Below the pieces are notes generated by a model. It was not told the DNA's origin. It ran no database searches and was given only the letters and a program-made list of their open reading frames with translations. Positions 34,696 to 43,398 of a stretch of 64,000 nt of DNA are shown here, piece after piece (positions within the stretch are counted from its first letter, which is position 1; every line of letters begins with the position of its first letter). Made by a program: the position numbers and the translations under genes. The DNA comes from [Clostridium] leptum DSM 753 (GTDB lineage: Bacteria > Bacillota > Clostridia > Oscillospirales > Acutalibacteraceae), in the NCBI GenBank assembly GCA_000154345.1, contig DS480350.1, positions 124,001 to 188,000 of the forward strand, in the 5' to 3' direction.

Positions 34696-34802
34696 CAACA
34701 ACTCCCCCTTTATTTCAGTATATGATATAGGTATGTCTCGAAAGGACGTTTTAAAAAGCTTTTTATAAAACAAAATCCTTTAAAAAGATAAGGGGGTATT
34801 AT

Positions 34803-35099
34803 TTGAAATCTAGAAATATTGATAAGCTACACGCACAAATTGCCACGAGTGTTAAACAAAGAATAAGAATTTTACGCGAAAATAACAATTATTCACAAAG
34901 AGAGATAGCAGAATACTTGGGAATAGACCGTTCTACTTATGCTTGCTACGAATTGGGAAAAACAAGTCCTTCAGTGGAGGTTTTGGTGGCCTTGAGTGAG
35001 TTATATCTGGTTTCATGTGAATTTCTTTTAGGGATTAAACCGAACGAAAAGTGTAATTCTATAGAAAAACGAATTCTCCATGTAATTAATACTTTATGA
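34803..35099 (+). CDS. XRE-family regulator
   Basis: 98 residues with a helix-turn-helix (IRILRENNNYSQREIAEYLG, IDRSTYACYELGKTSPSVEV) starting at TTG 34803 after AAGGGGGTATTA. It is divergent from the pair at 33885/34354 and resembles the gene at 63319, which also has RSTY-YE-GKT-PS. It probably controls the divergent regulator. A terminator follows. Confidence 0.85.
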   Translation: MKSRNIDKLHAQIATSVKQRIRILRENNNYSQREIAEYLGIDRSTYACYELGKTSPSVEVLVALSELYLVSCEFLLGIKPNEKCNSIEKRILHVINTL

Positions 35100-35109
35100 G
35101 AATATTGAA

Positions 35110-35151
35110 AAAGCGCCTTCAGAAAAACCTCAATCTGACTAAAGGCGCTTT
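35110..35151. terminator. Bidirectional terminator
   Basis: AAAGCGCCTT (35110-35119) pairs with AAGGCGCTTT (35142-35151), with T-run on the plus strand and A-run before it. It lies between the convergent XRE gene and the sigma factor gene. Confidence 0.85.
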
Positions 35152-35162
35152 TTTGTACGCAA

Positions 35163-35918
35163 TTAACTTTTCCGCCAGCTCAATAAACTAGCATTTTTGC
35201 TAATACACCTCACTCCTTTTTTAAAATAGTAGTTAATCATATTAGAAGGGATTCCTGTATCCACAGAGATTTCTTGGTTCGTCATTTTTGTATGGCCGAA
35301 CAGACCAAATTTTCGTTCTATAACTTTTTTTTCATTCTTAGGCAAACTAAAAACTGCCTTTTCCAGAATTTCTTTTAGCATCCGTTTTTCTACCAGAACC
35401 TCTACGTAAGTTTGGTTATCTTTAAGTAAGTTACTTTCAATTAAATAGTCTAACGATATTGGTTGTGAAATATGTTTGATTCTTATTAAATTGCGTGCAG
35501 AAGTTTCTTTTAAATTCATTACTTTTGCGAGTTCTCGTGCAGAAGGTTCTGGTATTCCGGACCTTTTCAATTTTAAGATTGATTCATCGAGACTTTTAAC
35601 TTTCCGGGAATAGTAACGATTTGTTCCCTCTATATATTTCGATATAAAATCGTTGATTTCTTGTACAATGAAGTAATAGAAATATGTAGTGGGTTTACTA
35701 AAGTGAGGGTCATAATTTTCTAATGCTTTTAACAAACCACATATCCCGCATTGAAATAAGTCTTCCCAATGTTTTCTGTAACTATAAAACTTTTCCTTTA
35801 TAATATAAGAGACAAATTTGCTATAATCTTCAATAACAGCTTTTTTAGCTTCGGATTTCAAAATCTCATTATCAGAGTGATAATCGTTCATGATCTGAAA
35901 AATATCATGTTTACTCAT
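35163..35918 (-). CDS. RNA polymerase sigma-70 factor
   Basis: 251 residues with recognisable region 2 (HWEDLFQCGICGLLKALENY), region 3 (IPEPSARELAKVMNLKETSA) and region 4 (LPKNEKKVIERKFGLFGHTK, TNQEISVDTGIPSNMIN). The presence of region 3 sets it apart from ECF factors; it resembles the small sporulation/stress sigma factors of Firmicutes, though no specific one. The ATG at 35918 follows GGGGTGAG. It may drive the adjacent secreted-protein genes (inference). Confidence 0.85.
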   Translation of the reverse strand: MSKHDIFQIMNDYHSDNEILKSEAKKAVIEDYSKFVSYIIKEKFYSYRKHWEDLFQCGICGLLKALENYDPHFSKPTTYFYYFIVQEINDFISKYIEGTNRYYSRKVKSLDESILKLKRSGIPEPSARELAKVMNLKETSARNLIRIKHISQPISLDYLIESNLLKDNQTYVEVLVEKRMLKEILEKAVFSLPKNEKKVIERKFGLFGHTKMTNQEISVDTGIPSNMINYYFKKGVRCISKNASLLSWRKS

Positions 35919-36044
35919 AACGTACTCACCCCAATTTGTATCATTCAACCAATTGCTTTTTTCCTTGTAAAGTGTTATCTTAAATATGGAACATGTGAAT
36001 AAATTTCACGCATGTGTGTAAAAATTTTTTTAATGAGGTTTAAT

Positions 36045-36084
36045 GAGCTTGTCCAAAGTTACAAAACGCACTTTGGACAAGCTC
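36045..36084. repeat. Perfect 14-bp inverted repeat
   Basis: GAGCTTGTCCAAAG (36045-36058) pairs with CTTTGGACAAGCTC (36071-36084). It lies between the sigma factor gene and the 174-residue gene. No T-run follows on either strand, so it may be a terminator without U-tract or a protein-binding site. Confidence 0.7.
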
Positions 36085-36149
36085 TGCTAACTGTTGTTAA
36101 TAAATGCTATAGAAACGTGCTGCTTTCAATAGCAAGGCTCTGATATGCT

Positions 36150-36674
36150 TTACCAAGAACCATAAAAAGCGATGCTGTTGTAGCCAGAACCAACGGAGAT
36201 TCCGGTATCGACGAATACATAACCGCCAGGCACATCAATCCAATTTCCATTTGACTGTCTCACATAGTTAATTAATTTCCAATCGGAGTGGGTGTCCCCA
36301 ACTGTGGCCTCATTAGTTGCAACCAGACTACCAGCGGGAATTGTTGTCCAAAAACTTGCATTGGCTGTATAGGCGTTTTTAGTCTGCCTCATATAAAAGG
36401 TCTTATAAGTTACTCCTTTAATGACTGCCGTACCATAAGGATATGATGTACAACGAGACTCAAATTTGGGGCCGCATGGATACTTATTTGTGTTGATGGA
36501 AGCATTAATATAGGAGCCGGTAGGTCCTAAAAAATCGATACTGATGAGGCCGCTGTCACCGCTACGGCGGACAAATGCTTCACGATTCATGATGTCGCCT
36601 ACGTGAGCATAATTTTTGAACATATCATAGACTGGATAAACAGAACCGCTTTTATTAATACACAATTCTGACAT
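36150..36674 (-). CDS. Hypothetical protein beside lysis-type genes
   Basis: 174 residues, no signal peptide or membrane segment, beta-rich with many Gly/Tyr/Ser (VYPVYDMFKNYAHVGDIMNR, GYVFVDTGISVGSGYN). Function not recognised. The composition looks like an extracellular or phage-type structural protein. It has AAAGGGAGGATTTTT before its ATG. It lies between a sigma factor gene and a signal-less cell-wall protein gene, so it may be another holin-released product (inference). Confidence 0.65.
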   Translation of the reverse strand: MSELCINKSGSVYPVYDMFKNYAHVGDIMNREAFVRRSGDSGLISIDFLGPTGSYINASINTNKYPCGPKFESRCTSYPYGTAVIKGVTYKTFYMRQTKNAYTANASFWTTIPAGSLVATNEATVGDTHSDWKLINYVRQSNGNWIDVPGGYVFVDTGISVGSGYNSIAFYGSW

Positions 36675-36869
36675 AAAAATCCTCCCTTTAATTTTTATAA
36701 AATATGAGTTTAAATAATAATTTGCTCTGCTTCTTTAGTTCATTGGAATCCTCTCCTGTCTTTATTAAGTGTTTAATATATGAAGAAAAATCCTTCAAGG
36801 CTGCCTCCTCGTATCTATTAGGGATTATCAACTGATGATAAAGGAGATATTTGAAAGGAGTCCTCGTAG

Positions 36870-37469
36870 ATGAAAAAGATGTTAATTTTCCTATCCAGTT
36901 TATTTCTGATGTTTTCCTTTGTTGCCTGTAATAATCATCATAACCTTCCTGCGTTAGAAGAATGTCCATATGAGATGAAAGGCCCCCTAACCATTCAAGA
37001 TCCTTTCGTGGACAGTACTACCTATACAGTTACAGTGCCCAAAGAGTACACTGCCGGGTGTATTGGAAGTCATACCCTTCATGCTAAATCACCTGATTAT
37101 GTGGATGATAGCGATGCTTTTACTAATCTGCTTCAGGTGATCGATTACAGCATTTACGGCCTGTACCCAGTGGATACAAAAGTTTTATTTTCGTCAGAAT
37201 ATGAGGAATATTTAGACGCTTTTAAAGAGGACTACGCTCGAAGGGGAACTCCTGCTTTTGACTTCAGCTATGAATTGTTGCAGGGCAGCCATGGCCGTAT
37301 GGCACAGGTAAAATTCTCTTATATTTCTTCTGGAAAACAATACACTTCTGTATATTGCTATCGTGAGGATATTCCCTTTTTGGCCTATGGCGAAATTAAT
37401 GACGAAAATCCGCTTTCTTCCGGTCAGTATGTTCCTTGGGTGATAGATTCCTTTGAAATAAACGAATAG
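36870..37469 (+). CDS. Lipoprotein of unknown function
   Basis: 199 residues. Signal peptide with lipobox FVAC (Cys20), then a Tyr- and Glu-rich extracellular domain (TYTVTVPKEYTAGCIGSHTL, GRMAQVKFSYISSGKQYTSV). AAAGGAGTCCTCGTAG precedes the ATG. I do not recognise the domain. The 195-nt gap before it (36675-36869) holds only its upstream region and the ribosome site of the divergent gene. Confidence 0.8.
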   Translation: MKKMLIFLSSLFLMFSFVACNNHHNLPALEECPYEMKGPLTIQDPFVDSTTYTVTVPKEYTAGCIGSHTLHAKSPDYVDDSDAFTNLLQVIDYSIYGLYPVDTKVLFSSEYEEYLDAFKEDYARRGTPAFDFSYELLQGSHGRMAQVKFSYISSGKQYTSVYCYREDIPFLAYGEINDENPLSSGQYVPWVIDSFEINE

Positions 37470-37543
37470 GATATGAAGAGATAATAAAGAGGTAGTTTCT
37501 TAGAGGATTTTTCATTCGAGGGAAACTGTCAAAATTGGCAAAA

Positions 37544-39943
37544 TTAAGAGTAGGTCTGAATGTTAAATAAAGCTCTTACTTCTTCAGAAACTTCAATTAC
37601 ATAAGAAATGAGTTCCGTAAAGTCAAATCTTTCTACAACATCCCAACTGGATTTTTTTGTCACCACGATTTCAAATTTTTCACCGGGATACAAAGTAAAG
37701 TATTCATACATACGGCCGTCTTTTCCAAAGAAAAGCTCCGTGACATAGGCGCTGTTCCTCCGATTCGGATTGAGAGTAACGGCTATATCATAGTCATAGT
37801 CATCGCTGGCTGTAACCCCTTTAAACAGCTCATATTGCTCTTTTGCAAAAGTGTTCATCGTGTTAAGCCAGGTTAAATCATTATATCTGATTGATTTAAA
37901 TAGCTGCGGATGATTATAGTTCCAGCTGCTGAACAAAGATCGATACTCTGTATTTCCACAATGAATAATTACTTTTTTGTTAGGTTGACCGGGAACTCTA
38001 TAATATGAGATACGGATTTGAGTACCACTGAAGCTATCAACAAGACTTAATACACCGCCGATAAGAAGACCAAGTATGGACCCAAGAGGAATATTAATAC
38101 GTCCGGCGCCAGGGAAGGGATTATCTTTCCAATCGTTCATAAGAGATAATCCTGCCAAAAATTTTACTCCATCAAAGTTTATTTGGCCGAGGTCAGTTGG
38201 TTTCATTTCGTCGGAATTTTCTTCGTACTCATAAGGAGGCTGGATAACCGTCTCAAAATTTTCCTCCACATAAATTGGATAAATTTCGCCAGTGACGGGA
38301 TTTCTGACTGCTCCGTATTGAAAGGGAGAATCCTGCAATGGTGTAAATCCCATATATCTGCCAGAAGTTACATTTTTATCAATGCCAAAATCTCCGCCCG
38401 AATAATATAAGCGGTATTCTTTAACTTGATCAAAGGCCCAGTCCTCTGGAAGAGGAAACCCAAGATTACCGCTATATCCGGTGGAAAGATCGCTGACAAA
38501 GCTGCTGGAGGATAAACCGGCCTTCCGGACAAGAGTGCAGGTGTTTCGCGCACCGTAAATACCGATTGAATACGGCATGAAATTGGCAGCGGCATAGTCA
38601 TTGATACCCTGGAAATAGGGGATAATCATTTCTTCAACTTCAAATTCATAGAAATCATAGTCAACGGCAAAATAAATGTACTCTCCTATCGGAACTTTAA
38701 GGTTAAGAGCGGCGGCAGTAGCTTTTCGCGCATCGATAATACCTTGCTCATAATCATAATAGTAATGAATATCCTCTTGATCAGGGTTGGCTAAATACCA
38801 TTCCTTAGCGTCCTGATAAATAGCAAACACTTTCAAGCCTGCCTCTTTCAGAGTATTGAGCTCCTGCTCGTCCAGGGCTTTGGAAACAGGAACATAATTT
38901 GCATCATAAATAGTGCCGGTCAAATAACGACCTACAACGCTATATTCATCATTGATAATTGCCTGCGCTTTCGCGGGCGTATCAATTTTTTCAGCACAGT
39001 CACAGGCGAGACCGTCTCTGTCGGGATTACCAGTGCTTACGAGAAGAGCCATCCATTCGTTTTTGCCGACTAGATCGCGCTCCGGCAGACCGACATCCTG
39101 CTGAAAGATGTGGAGTGCGGCTTTGGTTTCTTCATTAAACTCACCATTGAAATCACCGGGATCGTATTTGCTGTAGTCGGGGGATAAGGCGTCATATTCT
39201 CCATGGCCATAGCAATAAAGCGCGTATTGAATGATCTTAATGCAATTAGAGATAGTTGTGGCAGAATAATAGTCGCCATAGTATGAGGTTGCTTCATTGT
39301 CGTATGGAATCGTCGGCAGGCAATTTGTGGTGGTTGGACCAAAATTACCATTAGCGACATCGGTAGGCAGCTGTTCTTCCGCCTGAAGAGCATATATTAA
39401 TGCTTCTGCGGTAAATCTTGAGAAAATTCCATCGCAAGGTCCAATTCCGATATAGTCTAAATAGTTATAGTTTAGACTTTGTTGAATACTGCGGATTCTG
39501 CTATCACCTCTTGCGACTTTCACGTAGTATTCAGGCGAAAATATGGCCTGTTCGACAAGAGGGCTTGCAAAATATACTGTTTTGTCATCCAGCCCCGCTT
39601 CGTATTGTAGGGTAATAACTGCATCTCGTGTTTGTACGCCAAAATAGCCGTCGTCATCATACACGGCGTATCCTTTGCATAAAAGAGCAAACTGCAAAAT
39701 TTGAACCATTACGCCCTGGTCTCCAAGTTCAAGGGAAGGAGATAGTGATTTCGTCATAGAGGCGAAGGTTCCAGTGACTGGAAGATCAGGATTATCTTTG
39801 CGAAGTTCAATTTGCCATGCTTCCGTTAGCGCTGAGAACATAAATGATCCGGTAATTCCATCCTCGTCAATACCGCTGAACAGGGGATTATCACCGTAAT
39901 TTTGGTTTAACCACTGTTGGGCTCGTAATACTTGTGCGTCCAT
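37544..39943 (-). CDS. Peptidoglycan-binding/DUF1906 glycoside hydrolase-like protein
   Basis: 799 residues without a signal peptide. The first 310 residues hold about four peptidoglycan-binding-like repeats (SLELGDQGVMVQILQFALLC, DGYFGVQTRDAVITLQYEAG and similar). Residues about 310-545 match the DUF1906/GH25-like TIM-barrel family (GLACDCAEK, VVGRYLTG, IYFAVDYD). The C-terminal 230 residues are unrecognised and include a glycine-rich hydrophobic helix (GSILGLLIGGVLSLVDSF). It probably degrades or binds cell wall, and may be exported through the nearby holin. AGGAGGTCAAAAGCAT precedes the ATG. Confidence 0.85.
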   Translation of the reverse strand: MDAQVLRAQQWLNQNYGDNPLFSGIDEDGITGSFMFSALTEAWQIELRKDNPDLPVTGTFASMTKSLSPSLELGDQGVMVQILQFALLCKGYAVYDDDGYFGVQTRDAVITLQYEAGLDDKTVYFASPLVEQAIFSPEYYVKVARGDSRIRSIQQSLNYNYLDYIGIGPCDGIFSRFTAEALIYALQAEEQLPTDVANGNFGPTTTNCLPTIPYDNEATSYYGDYYSATTISNCIKIIQYALYCYGHGEYDALSPDYSKYDPGDFNGEFNEETKAALHIFQQDVGLPERDLVGKNEWMALLVSTGNPDRDGLACDCAEKIDTPAKAQAIINDEYSVVGRYLTGTIYDANYVPVSKALDEQELNTLKEAGLKVFAIYQDAKEWYLANPDQEDIHYYYDYEQGIIDARKATAAALNLKVPIGEYIYFAVDYDFYEFEVEEMIIPYFQGINDYAAANFMPYSIGIYGARNTCTLVRKAGLSSSSFVSDLSTGYSGNLGFPLPEDWAFDQVKEYRLYYSGGDFGIDKNVTSGRYMGFTPLQDSPFQYGAVRNPVTGEIYPIYVEENFETVIQPPYEYEENSDEMKPTDLGQINFDGVKFLAGLSLMNDWKDNPFPGAGRINIPLGSILGLLIGGVLSLVDSFSGTQIRISYYRVPGQPNKKVIIHCGNTEYRSLFSSWNYNHPQLFKSIRYNDLTWLNTMNTFAKEQYELFKGVTASDDYDYDIAVTLNPNRRNSAYVTELFFGKDGRMYEYFTLYPGEKFEIVVTKKSSWDVVERFDFTELISYVIEVSEEVRALFNIQTYS

Positions 39944-40013
39944 ATGCTTTTGACCTCCTATTGATATTTGTCACTTCTCATGACATATATTAAAAAGGGA
40001 AAAATCATCAAAA

Positions 40014-40019
40014 TGTAAA
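40014..40019 (-). promoter_or_regulatory. TTTACA, possible TcdR-type -35 element
   Basis: TTTACA on the minus strand about 70 nt upstream of the DUF1906 gene. This hexamer is the conserved -35 box of promoters read by the TcdR/BotR/UviA sigma group, and a sigma factor of that general type is encoded at 40556-41077. The -10 region is not clear. Confidence 0.35.
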
Positions 40020-40088
40020 CACAAAAAATAATTTTTGTGGAAAATATTGAGCTGATTTTTGGGGAGACTACTTTGCTTGAATTGAGTG

Positions 40089-40544
40089 CTATTGCCTTTT
40101 TTCTGAATCATTGGATTTATTGGAAAGAATATCGATTGCTTTTTTTAATCCCTGGGGAATAGGAAGACCCATTAATCCAGCATTTTCAATAATACTAATA
40201 CTTTCATTAACAATAAATGCAATGATAATGGACTCTCGTACCCAATCTATTCCTAGGAGTTTATCAAATTGCGCTGCAATAATAATCATTAATAAAATCA
40301 TCGCTTTCCGACATAATCCTTTAAAACCGGCATTGCTTTCTAGCGCACCATTAGCGCTTTTGGTGGATTTTTTAAAAACAATGGCAACGATTAAACCGGA
40401 GATGTAATCAATAATCATAAAAATTATTAAAATTATAATGATGTTGTCCCAACCTCCTAATAGAGCAACAATGGTTGCGCCAATACAACTAATAAATCCG
40501 ATTATTGGAGTTAGACTTGGGAATAGATCTTTTAGTAAATTCAA
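40089..40544 (-). CDS. TcdE/LL-H-type holin
   Basis: 151 residues with several membrane helices (IIGFISCIGATIVALLG, IIIILIIFMIIDYISGLIVA, LLMIIIAAQFDKLLG). It carries the hallmark of the toxin secretion/phage lysis holin family: NAGFKGLCRKA and the tail IVNESISIIENAGLMGLPIP. TTG at 40544 follows TAGGAGG and gives the family's usual length. In Clostridioides difficile TcdE of this family releases toxins lacking signal peptides. Here it follows a sigma factor gene by 11 nt and precedes a signal-less cell-wall protein. Confidence 0.92.
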   Translation of the reverse strand: MNLLKDLFPSLTPIIGFISCIGATIVALLGGWDNIIIILIIFMIIDYISGLIVAIVFKKSTKSANGALESNAGFKGLCRKAMILLMIIIAAQFDKLLGIDWVRESIIIAFIVNESISIIENAGLMGLPIPQGLKKAIDILSNKSNDSEKRQ

Positions 40545-40555
40545 TTTTTTACCTC

Positions 40556-41077
40556 CTAATTTTGTTTTTGCCAATTTATAAAGTCTACTTTTATTTTTTG
40601 AATATGACGATTAATGGATTGACGTGAAAGATGAAATCTATTACCTATTTCTGCGTTAGAATAACCCAGATAGCGGTATAGAATAATTTTCCTGTTGATT
40701 GGAGACTGATGTTGAACAAATTCTCGTATTACAATAATGCTTTCTGTGGAGTCACTATGCTCTTTTGTTGGAAGTTCTTCTAAAAATAAATTATGTATTT
40801 GATAATTACTTTTTTGTTTTGAAAGGTAAATATAGTGCCGTTGCATTGACTGTTTTATGTAGGCTAGGATTCTAAAATTTGAGTCTTTTCCTCCAAAATT
40901 TTTTAGTGGCATTTTTAGTATTAACTCTAGAAAAAATAATTCTAGTTCACTTTTCGCGTCTTCGTATTCTAAGATGTATGCATATTTGAGAATTAAAGAT
41001 TTGAATTTTTGGAATAAATAGAGTATGGCATCTTCATCGTGTGCTTGTGCATGGGTTAATAATTCTAGTAAATTCAT
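40556..41077 (-). CDS. Sigma-70-like factor (TcdR/UviA-like)
   Basis: 173 residues: region 2-like helices (LELLTHAQAHDEDAILYLFQ, YEDAKSELELFFLELILKM), and region 4 helix-turn-helix (INRKIILYRYLGYSNAEIGN, RFHLSRQSINRHIQKIK). Size and layout fit the group 5 sigma factors (TcdR, BotR, UviA) that control toxin or bacteriocin genes beside a holin. The ATG at 41077 has AAAAGG at good spacing. It is co-transcribed with the holin. Confidence 0.85.
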   Translation of the reverse strand: MNLLELLTHAQAHDEDAILYLFQKFKSLILKYAYILEYEDAKSELELFFLELILKMPLKNFGGKDSNFRILAYIKQSMQRHYIYLSKQKSNYQIHNLFLEELPTKEHSDSTESIIVIREFVQHQSPINRKIILYRYLGYSNAEIGNRFHLSRQSINRHIQKIKVDFINWQKQN

Positions 41078-41226
41078 GTTGAGCATCCTTTTTCGGAAAT
41101 TTTATAGCATTGATATTTTTTTCCTGCTAATATTATTATGGTAAAAAAATGTATTTTTTCAGTTTTCTTTTAAAAATTAGTTCTTTTATGCAATAAAATG
41201 CAGTGAGTTGTGATAAGATCGAAAAT

Positions 41227-41263
41227 AAAAGGCTGGATACCAATTAAGGTATCCAGCCTTTTT
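41227..41263. terminator. Strong bidirectional terminator
   Basis: AAAAGGCTGGATACC pairs with GGTATCCAGCCTTTTT across the loop AATTAA. It ends the lipoprotein gene at 41299 on the minus strand and separates it from the sigma/holin operon. Confidence 0.88.
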
Positions 41264-41298
41264 ACAGTATTTAATAATTACGGCTTTTCCGTAAAAAC

Positions 41299-42015
41299 TT
41301 AACTTTTTAAGCTTTCCAGACAATTAAAATAAACGTTGACCCCATCCCAGTCGTGAGGAGCAATGCTTAATTGCACACCATAATTCACCAGCCAGTAATC
41401 ACAGTCATGAAGCAGGCGGTGGAAATAATCCAACTCATTAACGGAGTGTTTGTCTACAGCGGACTGAAGGGTATCCTGCATTTTCTTTAAGTCCTTTAAG
41501 AAGTTTTGGTCCTGAACAATATCGATCAGGCTTTGCAGTTCTGAAATAATCATAGCTCCATCATATAGTGTGCCAACTGGATCAGTATCTCCCGGAATCA
41601 GCACGGAAGCGTCTTTATTTTCCCACAGTTCCCAAGCTACACTATCTGGGTTACCAAGAATTTCTCGACAGTTTTTCATAACAAATTCTCCTTCCATCGT
41701 CATATGCCAGATGTGTATAGTATCTTGTACCAATTGAATGTCATCTTCGGACAGATCAGTAAACGCCCGTTCCTGAGCCGCCAGGCAAACGGCCGCAGAA
41801 GGCGGTTCCAGGTCGCTGTCATGAAGCTTTAAGTGATAGGAGGTAGATTCAGATTCGGTTTCCGACACCTCGGAATCTGTCTCTGACGAGGCAGAAGATA
41901 CTTGAGAAGAGGAATTGGGCGCGGAACTTGAAGAAAGCGTTTTTTCATTTTCTGAGCAGGCGGACAAAAGGAAACAGAGGAGAAATAAGCCTCCCAAAAG
42001 AATCTTCTTTTTCAT
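41299..42015 (-). CDS. Lipoprotein of unknown function
   Basis: 238 residues. Signal peptide MKKKILLGGLFLLCFLLSAC with lipobox LSAC, a Ser/Glu-rich linker (about 25-60) and a helical domain (residues 70-238) I do not recognise. The ATG at 42015 follows GGAGGGAAAAC. It has its own terminator and an inverted repeat (42056-42091) in its upstream region. Confidence 0.82.
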   Translation of the reverse strand: MKKKILLGGLFLLCFLLSACSENEKTLSSSSAPNSSSQVSSASSETDSEVSETESESTSYHLKLHDSDLEPPSAAVCLAAQERAFTDLSEDDIQLVQDTIHIWHMTMEGEFVMKNCREILGNPDSVAWELWENKDASVLIPGDTDPVGTLYDGAMIISELQSLIDIVQDQNFLKDLKKMQDTLQSAVDKHSVNELDYFHRLLHDCDYWLVNYGVQLSIAPHDWDGVNVYFNCLESLKS

Positions 42016-42055
42016 GTTTTCCCTCCGGCTTTTTAATACATTAATTATATCCTGG

Positions 42056-42091
42056 TTAATTATCAAAATCAATATGCCTATTGATAATTAA
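42056..42091. repeat. Inverted repeat upstream of lipoprotein gene
   Basis: TTAATTATCAA (42056-42066) and TTGATAATTAA (42081-42091) form an 11-bp AT-rich inverted repeat, 41 nt upstream of the lipoprotein start. It overlaps the likely promoter and may be an operator. Confidence 0.6.
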
Positions 42092-42109
42092 AATAAAGCG
42101 TTATAGAAA

Positions 42110-42139
42110 GATACCAGGATGTATTTGCATCCTGGTATC
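42110..42139. terminator. Terminator of the ubiquitin-like/recombination cluster
   Basis: GATACCAGGATG pairs with CATCCTGGTATC. It lies 12 nt past the stop of the last gene (42151) of the 14-kb minus-strand cluster. Confidence 0.8.
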
Positions 42140-42150
42140 AAAGTTCTGCA

Positions 42151-43116
42151 TTAGGCGCATAATTTTGTTTGACCTTTTAGGTTTCTTACCCTCAATTCCT
42201 CCGACTGCATTTGAAGCATAGCATAGTCACTGTTCAGCGCGTCAAGCTGGCGTTTTAAGACCTCTTCATACATTTTCTTTTTCTTCTGGAGGCCCTGGAT
42301 CTTCTGAATCCATCGGCTGATCACAACATCCGAGTTACAGCCGTTGTCGATAAAATGCTGGATGCGCTGCTGATAAAATTCGATATCCCGTTTGTAGTTG
42401 GCATAAAATTCATCCGTCATCTTCTGGCGCTGCCGTTCATCGTCCACCACAAACATGCTGTTGCTCATAACAAGGCCGTCGTTCAGATTGTGCCTGCTGA
42501 TGGCTTCGATATAGTCCTCCAAAATGTTGAGCAAGGGCAGGTAAGGGTTCGGGATGAAATACAGGTTGCCGTGAATGCTGATTTTGTTGGCCTGCATCCT
42601 ATCGAGCTGATCCTGTATCACCGATTCCACATGATCGGTGGTGTAGCAGGTGCAGAGCCGGTCATGGAGTTCCATCGCCCGGCGGCAGTATTCTCTCACA
42701 TCCACATCCGGGTCATATACTTCGTTTTCACAGTACATTGTTTCGGTTTCCTTGTCAAAGATGATGTTGGCGAGCTTTTTGTAGTCGTTGGTTCTGGAAT
42801 TCATCGTTTCCTTGACAAGCTCGCGATAGATGTGGACAGCGTCCTCCTTTTTGTTATCCCGGCAGTAAACGCGGTACACCTGCGTCCCGCCGCCGTCTTT
42901 CACCTGAATACGGTCTTTGATGGCAGTGGTCGCGTTGCGATATGCGCCGGATTTGCTTTCCTTTGCCGGTTTGAATTTCGGTAAACCGAAGGACTGGCCG
43001 ATTTCAATAAACTTGTCGCGCTTGATCAGGATATTGGAGGTTGAATAGTAAAGGAACTTCCCGATAATCCCCTCTGTTTTATCCTGTACGGCGATAAAGT
43101 TTTCCATTTTGCTCAT
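42151..43116 (-). CDS. DUF6744-like protein
   Basis: 321 residues resembling the DUF6744 family of phages and mobile elements: GKFLYYSTSNILIKRDKF, YRVYCRDNKKEDAVHIYREL, HGNLYFIPNPYLPLLNILED, VVDDERQRQKMTDEFYANY, then a coiled coil to the end. The function is unknown. It ends the long cluster and has GAAAGGACTTGAATCT before the ATG, the same leader used by several cluster genes. Confidence 0.7.
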   Translation of the reverse strand: MSKMENFIAVQDKTEGIIGKFLYYSTSNILIKRDKFIEIGQSFGLPKFKPAKESKSGAYRNATTAIKDRIQVKDGGGTQVYRVYCRDNKKEDAVHIYRELVKETMNSRTNDYKKLANIIFDKETETMYCENEVYDPDVDVREYCRRAMELHDRLCTCYTTDHVESVIQDQLDRMQANKISIHGNLYFIPNPYLPLLNILEDYIEAISRHNLNDGLVMSNSMFVVDDERQRQKMTDEFYANYKRDIEFYQQRIQHFIDNGCNSDVVISRWIQKIQGLQKKKKMYEEVLKRQLDALNSDYAMLQMQSEELRVRNLKGQTKLCA

Positions 43117-43149
43117 AGATTCAAGTCCTTTCTGATTTCAAATTTATGG

Positions 43150-43398
43150 TTATCGGAGCTCTTCGCCCGGCTTCAGCTTGGGCAGCAGGATCATTTGAAA
43201 CTGTGCCGCAAGGTCTTTCAGCCGTTCCCATTCAAGCGGTGCAAAGCATTTGTAATACTCCCGTTTCAGCGATTGCCGGTATAAAAAATCCTGCACGCGC
43301 CAGGCGGCGGAAAACTCCTTTGGGTTGAGGTTGAATACCCGGAGGTCATAGAATCCGGGGTAGGGGCTGTATTTGCTTTTGTTTTTAAATGGCTGCAT
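43150..43398 (-). CDS. Small hypothetical protein
   Basis: 82 residues, soluble and mixed, starting MQPFKNKSKYSPYPGFYDLR with WRVQDFLYRQSLKREYYKCF in the middle. It overlaps the 110-residue gene upstream (43385-43398). No family recognised. Confidence 0.6.
   Translation of the reverse strand: MQPFKNKSKYSPYPGFYDLRVFNLNPKEFSAAWRVQDFLYRQSLKREYYKCFAPLEWERLKDLAAQFQMILLPKLKPGEELR

Noticed and set aside
36688..36969. Minus-strand 93-codon frame overlapping the lipoprotein start
   Set aside because: Overlaps a plus-strand gene with a signal peptide and good ribosome site; no family seen.
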